The notes under the pieces: model-generated | The model's input: only the letters and a program-made list of their open reading frames with translations | Database searches by the model: none | Told to the model about the DNA's origin: nothing | Position numbers and translations under genes: made by a program | NCBI GenBank assembly: GCA_009746045.1 | Contig: RPFO01000178.1 | Location: 404,369 to 468,368, forward strand | DNA: 64,000 nucleotides | Reading direction: 5' to 3' | Origin: Mesostigma viride | Lineage: Eukaryota > Streptophyta > Mesostigmatophyceae > Mesostigmatales > Mesostigmataceae | In this document: positions 58,959-64,000 of the stretch, piece after piece | How the letters are laid out: every line of letters begins with the position of its first letter | Numbering within the stretch: position 1 is the first letter of the stretch

Positions 58959-59640
58959 CTGACACATGTATGGCGGATGGGGCCGCCCTCTATTCCCCCA
59001 ACCACCGGCCCGACATTACCGTGCTGGACTACGATGGGCAGGGTTGCCACCTGCTCATTGATGTCTTCGTGGCTCGGCCACTCTCTGGTCGCCACATCCT
59101 CCGCGCGGCTCATTGATGCCTGCGCTGCTGCCGCTGTGGCCGAGCGCTACAAGTTTGCCTCCTATGGTGATGCGGGGCCCGGCCACTGGGTCATCCCATT
59201 TGTCCTTGAGGAGTTCGGGGCAATGGGCCCCAAGACGGTGGAGTTTTTTCACGAGTGCTGCCAGCGGCGGGAAGACCGCCTAGATATCGAGGGTCAGAAT
59301 GCCCGGGCCATGGTCTGCCCGGACATGGTCCTTGTATTGGCGGCAGTGCCTGTCCCTCCGGCACTCGCACGGTGGCTGATGTGCTATTCCGCCGCACCCG
59401 GGCCGACTTTGTCGCGACTGAGGCGGTGTAGGTCACTTCCCCGGCCTGGTGGGCCGGCAGAAGTGTTGCTGCGTGTCGTAGTTTTGTGTTGTAGTTAGTT
59501 GTACCTTGTGCTGCCAGGCTTGATCCTTGCATTTTGCCCGTGTCAGATTATTATTATTGTCTTTGGGGTTCTTCTTTTCGGGGTATATAATTTCCTTATA
59601 TATGCATGCCTAGCCTATGAGGCAATGACGGAAACAATGC
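58959..59640 (+). mobile_element. Retroelement R-like fragment, opposite orientation
   Basis: Plus-strand frames encode SPNHRPDITVLDYDGQGCHL then LIDVFVARPL, and after a frameshift near 59115 ERYKFASYGDAGP and VIPFVLEEFGAMGPKTVEFF. This is the same domain order as retroelement R but more diverged, so a related subfamily. It lies head to head with the R copy ending at 58958. A 3' UTR-like AT-rich stretch follows to about 59640. Confidence 0.7.
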
Positions 59641-59689
59641 AATTGTCAAGTGGCTACCTTGCCGCGTGTGGCCTGGCCGCCTGGGTCAT

Positions 59690-61135
59690 GCCACGTCAGG
59701 AAAAAACGCCCAGGCTGTGCGGCAGGGCTTGGCCTGCCAGCTAGAGTGGCTGATGTGTCTATACCTGATCGGTGCGGGCCAGGTCTCCGGCTAGGCCCAG
59801 GCGCTTGTGCCACAGAATGTGGGAAACATATGCCGTTGCGTCATTTCTCCAGCTCCTGCGTCAGCGTCCACATCTTGGCGCCGTAGGTCTGACACTGAGG
59901 ATCGTCAGGATGACGACCTTGAACAGGTCGCACTTGACAATGCGGGGCAGGGCGGGGTTGCTTCACCAGCGACGGTGCTCTTGTAGTTGCCCCCACGCCA
60001 TGCCTATCCGGGTCGTCATGATTTCCTTGCAGTCGGGGAGCCTGCTGCCCGGAGCAGCTTCAACGAAGTAGCCTGAAGTAGGGTAGTAACTTGGTGTCGT
60101 CTAAGAGGCGGAGTGGGGGCGGGGGCCTGGCCAGGCTGAGGGCCATCATTCAGCCTCCATTTTGGGGCTGATTTCGAAACCGACACTGAGCACGAGCCTT
60201 GAGTGCCAGGCAGTCCAGCCAAAGCCCGGGCAGACTTAGGCGTCTCAATGAGCGTGATGATGTTGGCATATAAATGAGCGGTCGGCGAATAAACTCTGCC
60301 GGTTGGTCGGCCCCCCTTCTCCAGTCTCATTCGTAATCACTAGGCCAGGTTTGCGGCCAGCAAGCCTAGCAAAGCGGGCACATGCCTAGCGCATCATCCA
60401 CCACGCCATGGACAGGTCCCCTAGGGTAGAGAGCTTAGACTAGTTGTTATAGATAGATGTTGTAGATAGATGTTGTAGATAAATTAGACCGGTAGGACTG
60501 TTTGCACCCATCCATCCATCCATCCATCAAGGTTAATGCTCCGTGACTCCCCAACGGGAGCACGAATCTAGTTTATTAATTAATTAATCAATCATCCACC
60601 ACAATAACGGAACAGGTACGGTGACGGGCGCCGGTCTGCAGTGGACATGGCAGGGTAATGCCGTGTTGAGTGCACCACCGAGGTGGTCCGGTCTGCAGTG
60701 GACATGGCAGGGTAATGCCGTGTTGAGTGCGCCACCGAGGTGGTCCGGACCCCTCATACAGCGTCCGGATGACAGCAATCTACGACAGGGGGGCGGGTAC
60801 GTGAACGCGACTCAGCAAGGACAGCCCACTGAGCATAGAGCGGCCCAGCCAACAGAATCAAAAGCACTGATGAAGTCGACAAAGATCAGGCATGGGCGGG
60901 AAACTCACCTGAGGCTGCAGGAGCGTGATCTCCTCAATGAGACGCTGCGCAACGAAGATGGCCATGACTGCGTTGCGCCCAGGCCGGAGGCCCATTTGGC
61001 TCTCCCCAAGGTGCTGGTCGAGAGCAGAACGAAGGCGGTTGAAGATCGTGCCTATAAACAGTTTGAGCGCGGCGCTTTGGAGGCAAGCGCCTTGGTAGTT
61101 CCGACGCAGGGTCCTCAGGAGAACCTTTGTTTTAC
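59690..61135 (-). mobile_element. LINE 5: heavily decayed ORF2 fragment
   Basis: Minus-strand remnant of the same LINE, collinear with about 55240-56390 of LINE 3 but with many indels and stops. Recognisable pieces are the C-terminal block at 59760-59900, the YADD region (now YANI) at 60250-60280 and the FxDFIKAFDSV region at 60850-60890. It contains a 57-bp tandem duplication at 60631-60744 and a 186-bp insertion at 60405-60590. Confidence 0.8.
60405..60590 (+). mobile_element. SINE-like insertion with 12-bp target duplication
   Basis: A 186-bp insert in LINE 5, flanked by ATCATCCACCAC at 60393-60404 and 60591-60602. It has no coding sequence, contains GATAGATGTT repeats and a CATC run, and ends in TTTATTAATTAATTAATCA, a tail like that of the LINE. 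Its TGCTCCGTGACTCCCCAACG motif recurs (diverged) at 61168 on the plus strand and inverted at 61410. No clear tRNA-like A or B box was found. Confidence 0.75.
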
Positions 61136-61147
61136 AATAGATCTTAG

Positions 61148-61212
61148 TTGGTCAAATTTTCAGTGCTCGGCGGTTCCCCAATGGGAGCACAAGGCAAAAT
61201 AATAAATTAATT
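61148..61212 (+). repeat. SINE-like family, diverged 3' fragment
   Basis: TGCTCGGCGGTTCCCCAATG followed by GGGAGCAC and an AATAATAAATTAATT tail corresponds to the 3' end of the insert at 60405-60590. Confidence 0.6.
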
Positions 61213-61384
61213 GCAAGTGTTTGTTCAGTGTCTTTAACAGCGGATCCATACTGGTGACCATGCCAGTCCTTCTGGCCGCCAGAATGGAAAACGACATGTG
61301 ATGCCCCATGGCCGGCTGTGGTAAGCATAATTGTCTCCTTGATAATTATCTGATGCCTTATGTTCAGGAGACCCCTATAGCGGC

Positions 61385-61440
61385 GGAATATATTAAATTA
61401 ATAATAAACACGCGCTCCCGTTGGGGAGTCACGGAGCACA
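61385..61440 (-). repeat. SINE-like family, inverted 3' fragment
   Basis: The minus strand reads TGCTCCGTGACTCCCCAACG and GGGAGC, then an AT-rich TTTATTATTAATTTAA tail, matching the 3' end of the 60405-60590 insert. Confidence 0.6.
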
Positions 61441-61473
61441 ATATTGCAGACTTAGTGCTTTTCATCCCTGCAT

Positions 61474-61498
61474 CGCAGTCACGTGTCTATTAATTAAT
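61474..61498 (+). mobile_element. 25-bp LINE 3' end with target duplication
   Basis: CGCAGTCACGTGTCTATTAA plus TTAAT is the last part of the LINE 3' UTR and tail, and it is flanked by CCCTGCAT at 61466-61473 and 61499-61506. It looks like an insertion in which reverse transcription stopped almost at once. Confidence 0.75.
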
Positions 61499-61929
61499 CC
61501 CTGCATGTTGCACACTGCAGAAGGGGGGCAGAGACACCCGTCTTCCCTGATGCCCGGAGGCAAGCCACAGCTGCAATCTACTCACGAGGAGAGTCCGGCA
61601 TATCAACTGTGGGTGCACTATTGCTGAAATGTGCGTGGGTGACATGACGGGGGCATTGTCTGGCACAACGAAACTGTAGACTGAGGTGTGCGGGTAGACG
61701 TGCGAGTGCATACTAAGGCTGAACTAACTAAAGGTAGCCGGTAGTATGCTGAGCCATATACGCGGCGCTGCGAAGGCCATGCAAGTGGCTAGGCCATACA
61801 GCAATACATCAACATCACGCAACCCTATCTGAACCTAGTGTAGACATCATGGATCCATCCTCCATTGCTTGATGTTTACGGTCTCCATGCTCACGTTCCA
61901 TGGAGAGAAATGTGGTGACGGAATGCAAC

Positions 61930-63870
61930 ATACGAGAATGCTCATAACTTTTGACTCCAGCCATGAAATTTCATAATGGTTTGGTTGCATTAGACTCGTC
62001 TTTTGAAGTCAAACACGCTGATATAATTTTCTGCATCTATCGCTTAATATTTCCGAAGATACCGGCACCGCCCTGCCCAGCAAATATCGATCTTTTTCAG
62101 CTCGATATGGCGGAATACGACTCATCCCAACTATTGAAGCGTCCGCGGCCCTGCACCAACTCGCTGATGACGCCATGGCGTCATTGGAAAACCCCTTGCA
62201 CGCTGTGCGGGACGCCAGTGTCAGCATCAACCGCTCCACTCCACCGCTCCGCCGAACAGCGACCCTGCCATGGATACCCGCGCGGAGGCCTTTCAGTCTG
62301 CCGAGGAAGCTGCCGAGTTTTTACCTGGCAAATGGCCAGGCCTTAACGCCATCATGCGCCTGTCTCGAGCTGCCGCCCTCACCATCCTGCAACTGGCTGC
62401 CGAGAAAAAGTGCGAGATCCGGGACTGCAACCAACAGGTTACCCACCTGTCGGACTTTCTCCACGACAACCCCGACGACACCGACCTCTGCCTCGCAGTC
62501 TGGTGGACGTACGTGCTCCCGTCTTTCCGACAGCGCCCTTGAGCACTTTGTCATGGCCTCTCTGGACATGGGAGCCAACCCCACTGTTGCTGCCGCCATC
62601 GACATCACCGCCAGGCAAGTCGCCAATACCTGCTTCGATCACCTCCCCTCCCTCCTCAACGCTGCCCTCAACCCTGTTGGTCCACGACCACCTCGCCACC
62701 ATCACGCCCATTCCACACACGCCGACACCTCCATCCACTCCGCCATCACCCACATTGTAGCAGGACTGCAGCAGCAGCAGCAGCAGCAGCTCCTCCACCA
62801 GCTCCAGCAACAACTTGCTGCCTCCATAACCCCTGCCAAGCCACCTGACCACCTATGACGCCACGCTTCAGAACCCTACGGAGCTCATCAACGAAATTAA
62901 AAAAGCCGTCAAGGCCAGCACACGGGATGCCATGCACGAACCCATTTGCTCATGCAGTATTGTGGTACGTGGCGTCCCCTCGAACGTCAACAATGCACGC
63001 CTGGGCACCTACCTCCGGGGCGACCCCTTCATTAATATTGGGGAAGCTCGGCGTGGCCCAAAGCGTCATCATTAAAACGGCACGCCGGCTCGACGCGGCC
63101 CCACCGCCCCCGTCTTGGTAGGATTCCACCGCAAGGAGGACAAACTGCAGGTGCAGAAGGCCCGCCGGAACCTCCACCACGATACCCAACTGAGCATGGA
63201 CGATTACTATACCCCGGAGCAGCTTGAGACCCGGGCTGCCGCCCTGAACTGGCCGGAGGTCCACCAGGCTCGGGCAGCCAAGCAGGCCAACCCGCAACAA
63301 CGGTGCAGCATCTATGCCCGCCTCTATAATTGCGTCTTCATCGTCCGCATGAACGGCCAGGACCTTCCTCCAATGACGGCGACCCCGCCATGGATATACC
63401 GCCGTGCCAGCACCCCAGCCCCCTGCTCGGCCCCCGCCGTCACCGCCATCGCCACCGGCATCGACGGTCACCCGCTCCCCAGCACGTGTGGGGATCCGCC
63501 GGGGCAACTTCAGCGATCAGGTATGGCTGCCGGGCCTGGCCGTCCCCCTAATAAATTCGTTCGCTTTGCACCCGAGCCGGAGCCCGCGCTGCGAACCCTT
63601 CTCAACTATTAATGACGATCGACGCTCGCGGCCCCGCGGCTCCGTGGCTCTCAGTAGCAGTGGGATCTGCCTAACTCCCCTTCCCGCCCCTTTGCCTTCG
63701 CAGCCCTCGGGCTGTCGGAGAGAGAGCAACGGGTCGGCAGTGAACCAGGTTAATCGCCCCGCCTCGCGCGGCCGCCTCCGAAACCTCCTCAGACTGCACG
63801 CATTTCTTATGCGTGCAGACGCAGATTCATTCTACCTGGCCATGCACCCGAGCCAACCGTCAGTTAGGTG
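61930..63870 (+). mobile_element. LINE 6: 5' UTR, ORF1 and start of ORF2
   Basis: Plus-strand 5' half of the same LINE family. The 5' UTR runs to about 62106. ORF1 follows in several frames: an N-terminal part with EEAAEFLPGKWPGL (62270-62540), then MASLDMGANPTVAAAIDITA and a Gln-rich coiled-coil-like stretch (62540-62858). Next comes an RRM-like part (IVVRGVPSNVNNARLGTYL, about 62960) and a C-terminal part with LVGFHRKEDKLQVQKARRNL (63115-63612, TAA). The last two resemble the L1-type ORF1 RRM and C-terminal domains. ORF2 begins after 63613 (RLRNLLRLHAFLMRADADS) and stops at 63870, where unrelated sequence takes over. At least four frameshifts: a pseudogene copy. Confidence 0.83.
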
Positions 63871-63928
63871 AAATAGTGCCGGAACCTTTTTGCCGTTGGG
63901 GCAAATCGGTCCGGAACACTATTTTACC

Positions 63929-64000
63929 CGGATTCACCACTTCCGAGCACCCAAGCTAATTTGGCCGAATTAACTTGGGTGCTCGGAAGTGGTGAATCCG
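63929..64000. repeat. Perfect inverted repeat (27-bp arms) at window end
   Basis: 63929-63955 and 63974-64000 are perfect reverse complements. One mismatch further in, TAATT (63957-61) pairs with AATTA (63968-72), leaving a six-base loop TGGCCG. The arm begins CGGATTCACCACTTCCGAGC. It follows directly on the broken end of LINE 6. It could be the terminus of a foldback or DNA transposon; the window ends at the arm, so the full extent is unknown. Confidence 0.9.

Noticed and set aside
58721-59113. A 130-codon minus-strand frame joining two R fragments
   Set aside because: Half of it is the antisense of the opposite-facing R fragment; a chance fusion across a head-to-head junction.
1-64000. tRNA, rRNA, snRNA genes and bacterial-type promoters or terminators
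   Set aside because: None could be recognised by reading; a covariance-model search would be needed to exclude small RNAs in the introns.

Overview
The window looks like nuclear DNA of a green alga, probably chlorophyte and possibly chlamydomonadalean. This is an inference from GC-rich coding exons split by many GT-AG introns, plant-like MSH5 and LSG1 proteins, plant-type TTTAGGG repeats inside an intron, and dense simple repeats and minisatellites. There is no sign of bacterial gene organisation.

Layout: (1) 1-30460, plus strand, is almost entirely one gene, the meiotic MutS homologue MSH5. I could place 23 exons that splice into one uninterrupted frame of 734 codons plus a stop. The 5' end lies before the window. 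About 93% of the interval is intron, much of it tandem repeat. (2) 30461-36520 is a cluster of non-LTR retrotransposon copies. It includes a LINE inserted in the 5' UTR of another LINE, with an 11-bp target-site duplication, and a LINE 3' tail blown up into a 0.7-kb CATCC microsatellite. (3) 36521-38153 has no recognisable gene. (4) 38154-40322, minus strand, is a 722-codon single-exon gene for a predicted secreted or membrane-anchored, low-complexity protein of unknown function. (5) 41377-52815, plus strand, is a complete LSG1 gene (circularly permuted GTPase of 60S ribosome maturation) in 12 exons, with one apparent 1-nt frameshift in a poly-G run. It diverges from gene 4 across a 1-kb spacer. 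(6) 52816-64000 is a second graveyard of mobile elements: LINE copies with APE endonuclease and reverse transcriptase, fragments of another retroelement with a restriction-like-endonuclease signature, short SINE-like inserts, and a perfect 27-bp-stem inverted repeat at the very end.

The two housekeeping genes act in different processes (meiotic crossover formation; cytoplasmic 60S subunit maturation), and nothing suggests they work together. The most unusual signal is in the introns. In at least eight of the 22 MSH5 introns seen here, a duplication or tandem array starts at the 5' splice site and copies the exon end plus the GT donor. Minisatellite birth therefore seems repeatedly seeded at exon-intron junctions.

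Most long open frames in this window are artefacts of tandem repeats or reverse-strand shadows and were not annotated.
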